Source of the DNA: Leifsonia sp. TF02-11
GTDB lineage: Bacteria > Actinomycetota > Actinomycetes > Actinomycetales > Microbacteriaceae
Assembly: GCF_017565305.1 (NCBI RefSeq)
Contig: NZ_JAGEKP010000022.1
Span: 57,127 to 121,126 of the forward strand
Direction of reading: 5' to 3'
DNA: 64,000 bases
The notes under the pieces are model-generated. The model did not search any database, was not told the DNA's origin, and saw nothing but the letters and a program-made list of their open reading frames with translations. Both the position numbers and the translations under genes were made by a program. Positions 41,545 to 50,814 of the stretch are shown here, piece by piece (the stretch's first letter is position 1; each line of letters opens with the position of its first letter).

Positions 41545-42401
41545 GCACCGCAACCGCCACCACGACCACCGCACCGCACCAGCACTCGGAGATCGGCCGG
41601 CTGAGCTTCCCCCGCGTGCTGCGCTCGGAGTGGATCAAGCTGCGATCGCTGCGATCCACGTTCTGGACGCTGATCAGCGTCGTCGTGCTCGTCGTCGGCT
41701 TCGCCGCCCTGCTGAGCTTCTCCATCCCCTCGGCGACCACTCTCGTGTCCGAATCCGGCCCGCGTGGCGCCGGGCTCGACCTGAGCAGCATCGTCGCCAC
41801 GGCAGCCACTTTCGGCCTGCGGTTCGCCCAGCTGGTCGTCGCGGTGCTCGGCGTGCTCGTGATCAGCGGCGAGTTCTCCACCGGGATGATCCGCTCGTCC
41901 TTCGCCGCCGTCCCGCACCGCTTCCCGGTGCTCGCTGCCAAGGCGATCGTGCTGTTCGCCGTCTCCTTCGTCATCGGGCTGGTGAGCCTCGCGGCCTCCT
42001 GGTCGATCGCCATCGGAGTGATGAGCGGCAAGGGCTACCACCGCGAGCTCTTCGAGGCGTCCACCCTCTGGTCGATCCTCGGGGGTGCCGTCTACGTCGG
42101 CCTGGTGGCGGTGTTCGCCCTCGGGCTCGGGACCATCATCAAAGCGAGCGCCGGCGGCATCTCCGCGGTCGTCGGTGTGCTGTTCCTGCTCCCGATCCTG
42201 GTGCAGGTCGCCGTCGGCCTGCTCCCGAAGGTCACCTGGCTGGCCGACTGGTCGCACTATCTGCTCAGCAACAACGGCGACGGCATGGCCGGGCTCGCGA
42301 ACGGCACCCTCGAGCCCTGGCAGAACGTCCTCACCGTGGTGATCTGGACCGCTGTCTCCTTCATCGGCGGCGCGATCCTCCTGCAGCGACGGGACGCGTG
42401 A
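41541..42401 (+). CDS. ABC-2 type permease
   Basis: A 286-residue membrane protein with six predicted segments and a His/Thr-rich N-terminus (MSTATATTTTAPHQHSEIG), followed by FPRVLRSEWIKLRSLRSTFW, the usual entry of ABC-2 permeases. Partner of the preceding ATPase; likely exporter of an antibiotic or lipid-like compound. Overlaps both neighbours by four bases. Confidence 0.9.
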   Translation: MSTATATTTTAPHQHSEIGRLSFPRVLRSEWIKLRSLRSTFWTLISVVVLVVGFAALLSFSIPSATTLVSESGPRGAGLDLSSIVATAATFGLRFAQLVVAVLGVLVISGEFSTGMIRSSFAAVPHRFPVLAAKAIVLFAVSFVIGLVSLAASWSIAIGVMSGKGYHRELFEASTLWSILGGAVYVGLVAVFALGLGTIIKASAGGISAVVGVLFLLPILVQVAVGLLPKVTWLADWSHYLLSNNGDGMAGLANGTLEPWQNVLTVVIWTAVSFIGGAILLQRRDA

Positions 42402-43747
42402 CCCCGCAGGTGACCGCTCCCGACACCGCCCCGGCCGACCTCGAGCTTCCGAGGCCGCCCGGGGCGGTGCGGCGCTTCTTCGGCGCGCATCCGCTGCTGG
42501 TGGATTCGCTCGTCGCCGGCGTCTACCTCGTTCCTGCCCTTGCGGAGGGGCTCTTCCACCTGGTCGTAGGGCCGAGCTGGACGACGGCGCTCGCGCTCCT
42601 CCTCGCGATGATCGCCGGAGCAGCGCTCTTCGCGCGCCGCCGTCACCCGCGCGCGGTCTTCGCGATCGCGCTCGCGGTGCTCGTGCTGAGCGTGTTCGTC
42701 GGCCGGAACGTCGACTTCGTGCCCACCGTCTTCGCCCTCTACGCGCTCGCGGTCTACCGGTCGGCTCGCTCGGCCTGGATCGCCTACGGCGTGACAGCGG
42801 TCGCGACGATCGGCGTGCTCGTGGTCACTGAAATCGTCGTCGCCGCCCACGTCTTCGGGCCGTTGTCGACGGAGGCGACGCCCTCGGGCTTTGCCGCGCT
42901 CTCGTTCTGCACCGTCGCCGTGCTCGTCGGCACGAACGTCGGCAACCGGCGCCGCTATCTCGACGCCCTGATCGACCGCGCACGCCAGCTGGCCCGCGAG
43001 CGCGACCAGCAGGCGGAGATCGCCACGGCCGCCGAGCGCAGTCGCGTAGCCCGCGAGATGCACGACATCGTCTCGCACAGCCTGACCGTCATGATCGCGC
43101 TCGCGGACGGGTCGGCCGGGCTCGTCTCCACTGCACCCGAGCGCTCGGCCGACGCGATGCGGCTCGTCGCAGAGACCGGTCGCGGAGCGCTCGGCGACAT
43201 GCGCCGACTGCTCGGCGTGCTGCGAGCGGGCGACGAGGAGGCCGCGCACGCACCGCAGCCCGGTCTCGGCGAGCTCGGCGAGCTCGTCGAACGTTTCCGT
43301 GCGGCCGGCCTCCCGGTGCGGATCACCGTCTCGGGGCCGGCGCCGGCCGACGTCGGCCAGCAGCTCACCGTCTTCCGCGTGGTGCAGGAGGCTCTGACCA
43401 ACGCCCTCCGGCACGCGGCGCTGGCGACCGCCGTCACCGTGACGATCGAGTTCGGCGCCGCGCGCATCCGCATCGTGGTGGAGGACGATGCGACCGTGCA
43501 CACCGGCTCCGTCCACGGCTCGGGCAGCGGGCTCCTCGGACTGCGCGAACGCGTCGCCCTGTACGGCGGCACCCTCGAGACCGGGCCGCGCCGCGGGGGC
43601 GGCTGGCGACTGGTCGCGGACTTCCCGACGGTCGCCGCCGCGCAGGACGCGCACGCCGCACCCGCACCGACGACCGCGACCCTCTCCCCCGAGACCGCCG
43701 CGGGCTCCGCCCCGGCCCCAGATCCCGAGCCCAGGAGGCCCGAATGA
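42398..43747 (+). CDS. Sensor histidine kinase (HisKA_3 type)
   Basis: A 449-residue kinase with a GTG start overlapping the permease stop. Five or six hydrophobic segments (about 32-180), then a dimerisation helix with H222 in REMHDIVSHSLTVM and an HATPase domain ending GSGLLGLRERVALYGG. The last 45 residues are an Ala/Pro-rich tail. Its operon place suggests it senses the compound exported by the ABC pair. Confidence 0.93.
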   Translation: MTPQVTAPDTAPADLELPRPPGAVRRFFGAHPLLVDSLVAGVYLVPALAEGLFHLVVGPSWTTALALLLAMIAGAALFARRRHPRAVFAIALAVLVLSVFVGRNVDFVPTVFALYALAVYRSARSAWIAYGVTAVATIGVLVVTEIVVAAHVFGPLSTEATPSGFAALSFCTVAVLVGTNVGNRRRYLDALIDRARQLARERDQQAEIATAAERSRVAREMHDIVSHSLTVMIALADGSAGLVSTAPERSADAMRLVAETGRGALGDMRRLLGVLRAGDEEAAHAPQPGLGELGELVERFRAAGLPVRITVSGPAPADVGQQLTVFRVVQEALTNALRHAALATAVTVTIEFGAARIRIVVEDDATVHTGSVHGSGSGLLGLRERVALYGGTLETGPRRGGGWRLVADFPTVAAAQDAHAAPAPTTATLSPETAAGSAPAPDPEPRRPE

Positions 43748-44433
43748 CCGACCCCCAGTCCGTTCCCGACCGCCCGCTGCGCATTCTCCTCGTCGACGAC
43801 CAGGCCCTCGTGCGCCTCGGCTTCCGGATGGTGCTGGAGGCCGAGCCCGATCTCCAGGTCGTCGGGGAGGCCGCAGACGGCGCGCAGGCGATCCGACTGT
43901 CGGTCGAGACGCGACCCGATGTGATCCTGATGGACGTGCGCATGCCGACCCTCGACGGCATCGAAGCGACCAGGCGGATCGTCGCGGCCAACCCGGCGGC
44001 GCGCATCATCATCCTCACCACCTTCGACCTCGACGAGTACGCCTTCGGCGGCCTGCGCGCCGGCGCCAGCGGCTTCCTGCTCAAGGACGCCCGGCCGTCC
44101 GAGCTGACCGCCGCGATCCGCGCCGTCGCGACCGGGGACGCCGCCGTCAGCGGCCGGGTCACCCGGGCGATGCTCGAGCTCTTCGCCGACCGGCTCCCGG
44201 CCTCTGGGGCGACACCGGCCGGCGTCGACCCCGCTGGAGCTCTGACCCCGCGTGAGCGCGAGATCCTCCTGGCGATGGCCGACGGCCTCACGAACGGCGA
44301 GATCGGGGCCAAGTTCTTCCTCACCGAGTCGACCGTGAAGACCCACGTCGGCCGCGTCCTCTCGAAGCTCCAGCTGCGCGACCGCGTGCACGCGGTGATC
44401 TTCGCCTACGACAACGGGCTCGTCGAACGGTGA
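43744..44433 (+). CDS. NarL/LuxR-type response regulator
   Basis: A 229-residue regulator with phospho-Asp D64 in ILMDVRMPTLDG, the LKDA switch segment, and a LuxR helix-turn-helix (LTPREREILLAMADGLTNGE). Partner of the overlapping kinase; likely activates its own ABC operon. Confidence 0.95.
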   Translation: MTDPQSVPDRPLRILLVDDQALVRLGFRMVLEAEPDLQVVGEAADGAQAIRLSVETRPDVILMDVRMPTLDGIEATRRIVAANPAARIIILTTFDLDEYAFGGLRAGASGFLLKDARPSELTAAIRAVATGDAAVSGRVTRAMLELFADRLPASGATPAGVDPAGALTPREREILLAMADGLTNGEIGAKFFLTESTVKTHVGRVLSKLQLRDRVHAVIFAYDNGLVER

Positions 44434-44488
44434 CCTCCCGGCCCGGTCCAGGGGATGCCAAGGCCCCACTCGGTAGGATTCCGAGCGT

Positions 44489-45697
44489 ATGGGAATTCTG
44501 AAAGCGAACTTCTGGACCGAAGTCGGCGTGTGGCTGACCACGGCGGGTTGGAACCTCCTGCACGCCGCCCTGATCGTCGTCGGAGCCTTCGTGCTCAGCT
44601 GGATCCTGCGGGTGCTGATCCGGCGGGTGGTCAGGCAGATCGTCAGCGGTGTGAAGAAGGGCCAGAGCGTCACCGATACGCAGGCCCTCGTTGCCTCGCC
44701 GCTCGCGGCCGTCCGCGTGGTTCAGCGCACGCGCACGCTGGGATCGGTGCTCAGCAATATCGTCAACGTCACGATCGGGATCATCACGATCATCTTGGTC
44801 ATCCAGGTGTTCGCGCCCGACGCACTCACCTCGTTCGCCCTTCTCACCGCTGCGATCGGCGCCGGCCTCGGTTTCGGTGCGCAGAACATCGTGAAAGACG
44901 TGCTGAACGGTCTCTTCATGGTCATGGAGGATCAGCTCGGCGTCGGCGACGTCGTCGACCTCGGGTCGGCGACCGGCGTCGTGGAGGCGGTCGGTATCCG
45001 GATCACCCAGGTGCGCGACGTCAACGGCACGCTCTGGTTCGTCCGCAACGGCGAGATCCTGCGCGTCGGGAACATGTCGCAGGGCTGGTCGCGCGTGATC
45101 GTCGACCTCGCCGTGCCCTACGACACCGACATCGAGGCCGTCCAGTCGGCGATGATGGAGGCCGCGACCGCTCTCGCGACGAGCCCCAAGTGGCGTTCGC
45201 GGGTCCTCGACAAGCCCGAGCTGTGGGGCTTGGAGTCCGTTTCCGCCGACGCCATGGTCATCCGAATCGTGCTCAAGACGCGCACCACGGCGAAGGACGA
45301 CGTCTCGCGCGAGCTCCGACTCCGTCTCAAGCAGGCCACCGACGGGCTGGGCATCAAGCTGCCCTCCCTCGAGGCGGTCGTGCTCAGCGGCTTCGACAGC
45401 GCGGGCAGCGTGAACGGCGCCAAGCCGCCGCGCACCCGGCCGACCCCCGTCGTGCCCGAGAAGCCGGTCAGCGGACGCAAGGCGCGCGCGGCCGCCAAGC
45501 GCGCCCCGAAGGCGGTGGCCGACCCCGGAGCCATCCGCATCCGGCCCGCGATCGAGAGCGCGGCGGATGCCGCAGCCCCGCGCACCGGGACCCCGGCCTC
45601 GCCGGCGGCTCCGCGCGCGCCGCGGAGCCCGAAGCAGCCGCCGGCGCAGCCTCCGACCACCCCACCGCCGACAACCCCACCGCCGACAACGGAGTGA
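44489..45697 (+). CDS. MscS-family mechanosensitive ion channel
   Basis: A 402-residue inner-membrane channel. Three membrane helices come first, with the pore helix LTAAIGAGLGFGAQNIVKDV, then the cytoplasmic MscS beta domain (GVVEAVGIRITQVRDVNG). After about residue 300 follows a disordered tail of some 100 residues rich in Pro, Ala and Lys, ending in PPTTPPPTTPPPTTE; this is longer than in E. coli MscS (286 residues). One base separates its stop from the globin start. Confidence 0.93.
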   Translation: MGILKANFWTEVGVWLTTAGWNLLHAALIVVGAFVLSWILRVLIRRVVRQIVSGVKKGQSVTDTQALVASPLAAVRVVQRTRTLGSVLSNIVNVTIGIITIILVIQVFAPDALTSFALLTAAIGAGLGFGAQNIVKDVLNGLFMVMEDQLGVGDVVDLGSATGVVEAVGIRITQVRDVNGTLWFVRNGEILRVGNMSQGWSRVIVDLAVPYDTDIEAVQSAMMEAATALATSPKWRSRVLDKPELWGLESVSADAMVIRIVLKTRTTAKDDVSRELRLRLKQATDGLGIKLPSLEAVVLSGFDSAGSVNGAKPPRTRPTPVVPEKPVSGRKARAAAKRAPKAVADPGAIRIRPAIESAADAAAPRTGTPASPAAPRAPRSPKQPPAQPPTTPPPTTPPPTTE

Positions 45698-45698
45698 G

Positions 45699-46106
45699 AT
45701 GACGACCATCCCTGTCGGGCCGCCGACCGGCCCGTCCTTCTTCGAGCAGCTCGGCGGACACGACACGTTCGTCCGGCTGGTCGACACGTTCTACCGCGGT
45801 GTCGCCGACGATCCCGTGCTGCGGCCGATGTACCCGGAGGAGGACCTCGGTCCCGCCCGCGAGCGTCTCACGCTCTTCCTCGAGCAGTACTGGGGCGGCC
45901 CGACCACCTACAGCGAGCAGCGCGGACATCCGCGCCTGCGGATGCGGCACAACCCGTTCCGGGTCAATCCCGACGCGCGCGACCGCTGGCTGGCGCACAT
46001 GCGCGTCGCGGTCGACGAGCTCGGCCTGCCTCCGCTGCAGGAGGAGACCCTCTGGAGCTATCTGGAGCGTGCGGCGTTCGCTATGGTCAACACATTCGAG
46101 GAGTGA
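45699..46106 (+). CDS. glbO: Truncated haemoglobin, group II
   Basis: A 135-residue haem protein for O2 or NO chemistry. Motifs: FFEQLGGHDTFVRLVDTFYR (A and B helices with B10 Tyr), MYPEEDL, QYWGGP, and RMRHNPF with the proximal His, then RWLAHM with the G8 Trp typical of group II. It follows the MscS gene by one base, so the two are likely co-transcribed. Confidence 0.95.
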   Translation: MTTIPVGPPTGPSFFEQLGGHDTFVRLVDTFYRGVADDPVLRPMYPEEDLGPARERLTLFLEQYWGGPTTYSEQRGHPRLRMRHNPFRVNPDARDRWLAHMRVAVDELGLPPLQEETLWSYLERAAFAMVNTFEE

Positions 46107-46161
46107 TCCCGTCTCGAGGAGCGGCCCGGCTCCTCTCCCGTCGTGCCGAAGGAGACACGCC

Positions 46162-47808
46162 ATGACAGAACCCGACTGCATCGTGGTGGGTGCCGGCCTC
46201 GCCGGACTGGTCGCCGCGAGCGAGCTGCTCGACGCCGGCAAGACCGTCACGATCGTCGATCAGGAGCCCGCGGCCTCCCTCGGCGGGCAGGCGTTCTGGT
46301 CGTTCGGCGGTCTGTTCCTGGTCGACTCGCCGGAGCAGCGCAGGATGGGCGTGCACGACTCGCTGGCCCTCGCCCGGCAGGACTGGTTCGGCAGTGCGGC
46401 GTTCGACCGCGACGAGGACCACTGGCCCCGGCGATGGGCCGAGGCCTACCTCCAGTTCGCCGCCGGCGAGAAGCGCGCGTGGCTGCACGAGAAGGGGGTG
46501 CGGTTCTTCCCCGTCGTCGGCTGGGCGGAGCGCGGTGACGGCACCCCGGGCGGGCACGGCAACTCCGTCCCGCGCTTCCACATCACCTGGGGCACCGGGC
46601 CCGGCGTGGTGGAACCGTTCGTGCGTCGCGTCCAGGAGGGCGCGAGGACCGGGCAGGCACGACTGCTGCACCGTCACAGGGTCGACGAGCTCATCGTCGA
46701 GGCCGGGCGGGTCACGGGGGTGCGCGGCGAGATCCTCAAGCCGGACGCCGCGCGTCGCGGTGCCCCGAGCAACCGCGAGCGGATCGGCGACTTCGAGCTC
46801 CACGCCCCAGCCGTGGTGGTCGCCAGCGGCGGGATCGGCGGCAACCACGAGCTGGTGCGCGCCGCCTGGCCCGAGCGGCTCGGCACTCCCCCGGACTTCA
46901 TGCTCTCCGGGGTGCCCGCCCACGTCGACGGCCGGATGCTCGGCATCGCGGAGAGGGCCGGCGCCCACCTCATCAACGGCGACCGGATGTGGCACTACAC
47001 CGAGGGCATCCAGAACTGGGACCCGATCTGGCAGCGCCACGGAATCCGCATCCTCCCCGGGCCGTCGTCGCTCTGGTTGGACGCCCGCGGTGACCGCCTC
47101 CCCGCTCCGCTGTTCCCCGGCTTCGACACGCTCGGCACGCTGGAGCACCTGCGGCGCACGGGCTCCGACTACAGCTGGTTCATCCTCACCCAGAAGATCA
47201 TCGAGAAGGAGTTCGCGCTCTCCGGCAGCGAGCAGAATCCCGACCTGACCGGCAAGGACTTCGGACTGCTCGCGAAGCGGGTGGGGCCGGGCGCGCCCGG
47301 CCCGGTCGAGGCGTTCAAAGAGAAGGGTGCGGATTTCGTCGTGGCGGACACCCTCGACGAGCTGCTGGCCGGGATGCAGCGCCTCTCGGAGGTGCCGCTC
47401 GACCTCGACCTCGTCACGCGCCACGTGCGCGAGCGAGACCGGGAGCTCGACAACGATTTCGGCAAGGACCTGCAGCTGGCTGCGGTCCGTGCCGCCCGCG
47501 CCTACCGCGGCGACAAGCTCATCCGGGTCGCGGCCCCGCACAAGCTCACCGATCCGAAGGCCGGCCCGATGATCGCAGTGAAGCTGCACATCCTGACCCG
47601 CAAGAGCCTCGGCGGCATCGAGACGGATCTGGACGGCCGGGTGCTCTCCGCCGACGGCACGGCGGTGCCCGGGCTGTACGCCGCCGGCGAGGCGAGTGGC
47701 TTCGGCGGCGGCGGCGTCCACGGCTACCGGGCGCTGGAGGGCACCTTCCTCGGCGGCTGTCTGTTCTCCGGCCGCCAGGCAGGACGCGCCATCGCGCGCG
47801 CCATCTGA
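46162..47808 (+). CDS. FAD-binding dehydrogenase (KstD-like)
   Basis: A 548-residue flavoprotein of the succinate dehydrogenase/3-ketosteroid dehydrogenase group. The dinucleotide motif is VVGAGLAGLVAASELLDAGK (residues 8-27), and the FAD-pyrophosphate end reads GLYAAGEASGFGGGGVHGYR. Resembles the mycobacterial FAD-binding dehydrogenase type represented by Rv0785, whose substrate is not settled. It is 55 bases behind the globin gene. Downstream stands copy B of the triple-palindrome element. Confidence 0.9.
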   Translation: MTEPDCIVVGAGLAGLVAASELLDAGKTVTIVDQEPAASLGGQAFWSFGGLFLVDSPEQRRMGVHDSLALARQDWFGSAAFDRDEDHWPRRWAEAYLQFAAGEKRAWLHEKGVRFFPVVGWAERGDGTPGGHGNSVPRFHITWGTGPGVVEPFVRRVQEGARTGQARLLHRHRVDELIVEAGRVTGVRGEILKPDAARRGAPSNRERIGDFELHAPAVVVASGGIGGNHELVRAAWPERLGTPPDFMLSGVPAHVDGRMLGIAERAGAHLINGDRMWHYTEGIQNWDPIWQRHGIRILPGPSSLWLDARGDRLPAPLFPGFDTLGTLEHLRRTGSDYSWFILTQKIIEKEFALSGSEQNPDLTGKDFGLLAKRVGPGAPGPVEAFKEKGADFVVADTLDELLAGMQRLSEVPLDLDLVTRHVRERDRELDNDFGKDLQLAAVRAARAYRGDKLIRVAAPHKLTDPKAGPMIAVKLHILTRKSLGGIETDLDGRVLSADGTAVPGLYAAGEASGFGGGGVHGYRALEGTFLGGCLFSGRQAGRAIARAI

Positions 47809-47819
47809 TGGGGTGGGAG

Positions 47820-47872
47820 ATTCGTCACGAATGTCGTGATTCGTGGCACGAACCACGGCATTCGTGACGAAT
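47820..47872. repeat. Triple-palindrome intergenic element, copy B
   Basis: 53 bp with three palindromes: ATTCGTCACGAAT at the left, TTCGTGGCACGAA in the centre and ATTCGTGACGAAT at the right. It lies between the convergent FAD-dehydrogenase gene and the hypothetical gene ending at 47877. It matches copy A (31338-31390) over 53 bp in inverted orientation, with most changes in the spacers. Confidence 0.85.
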
Positions 47873-47876
47873 GTCG

Positions 47877-48635
47877 TCAGCCGCGGAGGCTCCACGCCTG
47901 GCGGCGGATGAGCGTGTGGCCGCGGCGCGTCGTGAGACGGGTCCACGGGCCGGTCTCGAGGATCGTGACCGGCTCGCCCTCGGCGAGGAAGCCGAGGCTC
48001 TCGGCGGCGAAGGCGGCGCCGGCCGGAACGTACTCGAGGGCATCGATCGGGCGGCCCCACACCTCGGCGCGCACGCGCTGCACCAGCTGCTCCCCCGTGC
48101 CCGTCGGCACGGCGTCGGCGACCTCGGCGATCCCGGCGGCCGCCGTCGACTGCAGCAGCTCGTAGGAGGTCTCCCCGACCTGACGCCAGCCGCCGCGGGG
48201 CGGCGAGATGCCCGCCCAGGTGACGGACGGCGCCTCCATCGGCAGGCGCACCTCCAGCGGAGCGCTCTCGACAGCACCGTCGACCGCGCCGCTCTCATCG
48301 CCGTCGCGGCCCTCCTCTTCGACCGCGCCCTGCTCGGAGGCCGCTGCAGCGCTCTCGGCCGCCTCGCGCACCCGCGCCAGCCGGTCGAGCAGTGAGCGGA
48401 TCGGCACCACCACGTCGAACGTGACGTCGGGCGCCGTGAGGAACGTGCGCAGCCCGAGCACCGTGGGGGTCTGATCGAGCAGCCCCCGCGGATAGAGGAT
48501 GGCGGTGTACACGGCCAGCACACCCGATCCGGCGATCAGGCGCACCGACCCCTCCTCGACGCGGGCGGCCCGAGACAGGTAGGTCTGCAGATCGGCGGCG
48601 GCGAGGGAATCCTGGAGAGAAAACGACTGGCTCAT
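47877..48635 (-). CDS. Hypothetical actinobacterial protein
   Basis: About 252 residues from ATG 48635 (MSQSFSLQDSLAAADLQTYL); a GTG two codons upstream is possible. No signal peptide or membrane helix. Features are a Glu/Asp/Ala-rich linker around residues 95-125 and a conserved-looking C-terminus (EPVTILETGPWTRLTTRRGH). No family recognised. It is divergent from tesB with a 39-base gap. Confidence 0.8.
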   Translation of the reverse strand: MSQSFSLQDSLAAADLQTYLSRAARVEEGSVRLIAGSGVLAVYTAILYPRGLLDQTPTVLGLRTFLTAPDVTFDVVVPIRSLLDRLARVREAAESAAAASEQGAVEEEGRDGDESGAVDGAVESAPLEVRLPMEAPSVTWAGISPPRGGWRQVGETSYELLQSTAAAGIAEVADAVPTGTGEQLVQRVRAEVWGRPIDALEYVPAGAAFAAESLGFLAEGEPVTILETGPWTRLTTRRGHTLIRRQAWSLRG

Positions 48636-48674
48636 CTGCACTCTAAGCTACTAGAGACATCGGACGGAGACACT

Positions 48675-49556
48675 GTGACAGAGCCCCTCGAATCGCTGCT
48701 CGCCGCGCTCGACCTCACCGACACGGGAGCCAGGACGAACGAGGACATCTTCACGGGCCCCTCCCAGTGGATGCCGCTGGGCCGCGTGTTCGGCGGCCAG
48801 GTGCTGGCGCAGTCGATCGTCGCGGCCACACGCACCGTCGCGGACGACCGCAGCATCCACTCGATGCACGGCTACTTCCTGCGGCCGGGCGACGTCAATT
48901 TCCCGATCACCTTCTCGGTCGATCGCATCCACGACGGCCGGTCGTTCTCCACCCGGCGCACCCAGGCCTACCAGAACGGCCTGCCCATCCTGTCGATGAT
49001 CGCGTCGTTCCAGACCGCGGACGAGGGTGTCGAGCACCAAGTGGCCATGCCGCAAGGCCTCCCCGACCCGGAGTCGCTGCCGAACTCCGCCGCGACACTC
49101 GAAGACGTCGAGCACCCCGTTGCGCAGTACTGGGCGAGCCAGCGGCCGTTCGACATGCGCCATGTGCCGTCGCCGATCTACCTCTCGGTCGAAGGCCCGC
49201 ACGTCGCGCACCAGGCGGTCTGGTTCCGCGCGATCGGAACGCTGCCGGACGACCCGGCCCTCCACCGCGCCGCGCTCGCCTACGCGAGCGACTACACGAT
49301 CATGGAGTCCGTGATGCGCCGCCACGGCGTCGCGTGGGCGACGCCCGGACTCAAAGCGGCCAGCCTCGACCACGCGATGTGGTGGCACCGCCCTGCCCGC
49401 GTCGACGAGTGGCTGCTCTACGTGCAGGAGTCCCCGAGCGCCGGGGGCGGACGCGGGCTGTCGCTGGGCCGGATCTTCAGCCGCGACGGGCGCCTGGTCG
49501 CCAGCGTCGCCCAGGAGGCGACCATCCGGGTACCGGACGACGCGGCGCGCGACTGA
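48675..49556 (+). CDS. tesB: Acyl-CoA thioesterase II
   Basis: Hydrolyses acyl-CoA to fatty acid and CoA. The 293-residue protein contains two hotdog folds; FGGQVLAQSIVAA, HGYFLRPGD and LDHAMWWHRP with the catalytic Asp are TesB signatures, and RGLSLGRIFSRDGRLVASVA closes the second fold. GTG start behind GGAGA. Confidence 0.96.
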   Translation: MTEPLESLLAALDLTDTGARTNEDIFTGPSQWMPLGRVFGGQVLAQSIVAATRTVADDRSIHSMHGYFLRPGDVNFPITFSVDRIHDGRSFSTRRTQAYQNGLPILSMIASFQTADEGVEHQVAMPQGLPDPESLPNSAATLEDVEHPVAQYWASQRPFDMRHVPSPIYLSVEGPHVAHQAVWFRAIGTLPDDPALHRAALAYASDYTIMESVMRRHGVAWATPGLKAASLDHAMWWHRPARVDEWLLYVQESPSAGGGRGLSLGRIFSRDGRLVASVAQEATIRVPDDAARD

Positions 49557-49596
49557 GACGGACCGGCCGGACAGCGGCGCCGAACTGCGTCGCCGC

Positions 49597-50289
49597 CTAG
49601 CCGAATGTGCTTCGCAACAGCACTGTGCCGTTGGCCGCGGCCCGGATGTCGACGGACGCGATGTCGGCGAGCGGGACGCTCGTCGTCGCGATGGGCGCGA
49701 CGGTGCTGCCCTCCGCCGCCGACCAGGTCGAGATCTGGGTCTGGTGCCCCGAGCGGTCGGTGACCACCATCGCATAGGTCCACGTGCGGCCGCCGTCGTC
49801 TCCTCCGACCTTCGCATAGGTGCATCGGGAGTCGATCCGGGTGCCCCACGGCTCGGAGGTGAGCCGGAGGTCGGCGGAGAGTGCACTCGGCTCGACCTGC
49901 TCCATCGCGACGCTGGATCCGGGCGCAGAGGTGGGAATCACGGCAGGGATGGCGATCGCCAGCACTCCGACGAGCACGGCAGCGGCGACGGCGGCCAGGC
50001 CGCCGACCAGCCAGCGCGACCTCCATCGGCGTCTCCTGGCCTGATCGAGCAGGGACGGCAGCACCTCGGCGCCCAGCCCCGCGTCGCTCGGCGCCTCCTC
50101 GTCGAGGAGGGCGAACGCCTGCTCCCGCGGCACCCGGCTGAGGAGTCCCGGCATCCCGGCGAGCTCGGCGACCGCCGCCGAGCAGCTGTCGCACGCGTGC
50201 AGGTGCTCCTCGAACTGCTTCCGTTCGCCAGGCGAAAGGGAGCCGAGCACGTAGGCGGCGTCCCAGGTGGCGAACTCGTCGTGGATCAT
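49597..50289 (-). CDS. Zinc-binding anti-sigma factor (ZAS/RslA-like)
   Basis: A 230-residue membrane protein. Its N-terminal cytoplasmic domain has the HEEHL-type H-x3-C-x2-C zinc motif (HLHACDSC, residues about 29-36) found in redox-sensitive anti-sigma factors. One membrane helix follows at about 92-116, then an extracytoplasmic domain (TWTYAMVVTDRSGHQTQIST). ATG overlaps the sigma gene stop by four bases. It should hold the sigma factor inactive until a thiol or envelope signal releases it. Confidence 0.93.
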   Translation of the reverse strand: MIHDEFATWDAAYVLGSLSPGERKQFEEHLHACDSCSAAVAELAGMPGLLSRVPREQAFALLDEEAPSDAGLGAEVLPSLLDQARRRRWRSRWLVGGLAAVAAAVLVGVLAIAIPAVIPTSAPGSSVAMEQVEPSALSADLRLTSEPWGTRIDSRCTYAKVGGDDGGRTWTYAMVVTDRSGHQTQISTWSAAEGSTVAPIATTSVPLADIASVDIRAAANGTVLLRSTFG

Positions 50290-50798
50290 CGTTCGGTCAC
50301 CCCTCGCTCCTGCAGCGACAACCGCATGGCGCGCAGGCCGTAGTGCAGCCGGGACTTGACCGTGCCTTCCGGGATCTCCAGCTCGCGCGAGATCTCGGCG
50401 ATGGAACGGCCGCCGTAGTAGGCGTGGACGATCACCGCGCGGTGCTCGTCGGAGAGCTCGGCCAGCGCGTCGGAGACCAGCCACGCGTCGAGGACGGCAT
50501 CGGCGCCGTCGTCGGCGGACGGCCGCTCCGGCAGGGTGTCGGTGCCGAACTCGTGCTGGCTGTGCGCGCTGCGCTTGTCGTCGATCACGATGTTGCGCGC
50601 GACCGTGAACAGCCAGGCGCGCGCCGACTGCTGGGACTGATCCAGCACCGCCGGCCTCCGCCAGGCACGCAGCAGGGTCTCCTGCACGACATCGTCCGCC
50701 ATCGCCCGATCGCCGGTGAGGTGGACGACATAGCGCCACACGGCCTGCGCGTGCTGGTCGTGCAGTTCGCGCAGCAGGCGTGCGTCCTCATCCGGCAT
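50286..50798 (-). CDS. ECF RNA polymerase sigma factor (SigL/SigK-like)
   Basis: A 170-residue sigma-70 family factor. Region 2: DDVVQETLLRAWRRPAVL and SARAWLFTVARNIVIDD; region 4: ALAELSDEHRAVIVHAYYGG followed by EGTVKSRLHYGLRAMR. ATG 50798 is chosen because GGGAGG stands five to eight bases upstream; a GTG at 50804 would lose it. Preceded by TGAAC-N17-CGTGCTTA, shared with the divergent Rieske gene, so it likely activates its own operon. The TGAAC/CGT pattern resembles the M. tuberculosis SigL promoter. Confidence 0.95.
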   Translation of the reverse strand: MPDEDARLLRELHDQHAQAVWRYVVHLTGDRAMADDVVQETLLRAWRRPAVLDQSQQSARAWLFTVARNIVIDDKRSAHSQHEFGTDTLPERPSADDGADAVLDAWLVSDALAELSDEHRAVIVHAYYGGRSIAEISRELEIPEGTVKSRLHYGLRAMRLSLQERGVTER

Positions 50799-50814
50799 GG
50801 TCACCTCCCGACAT

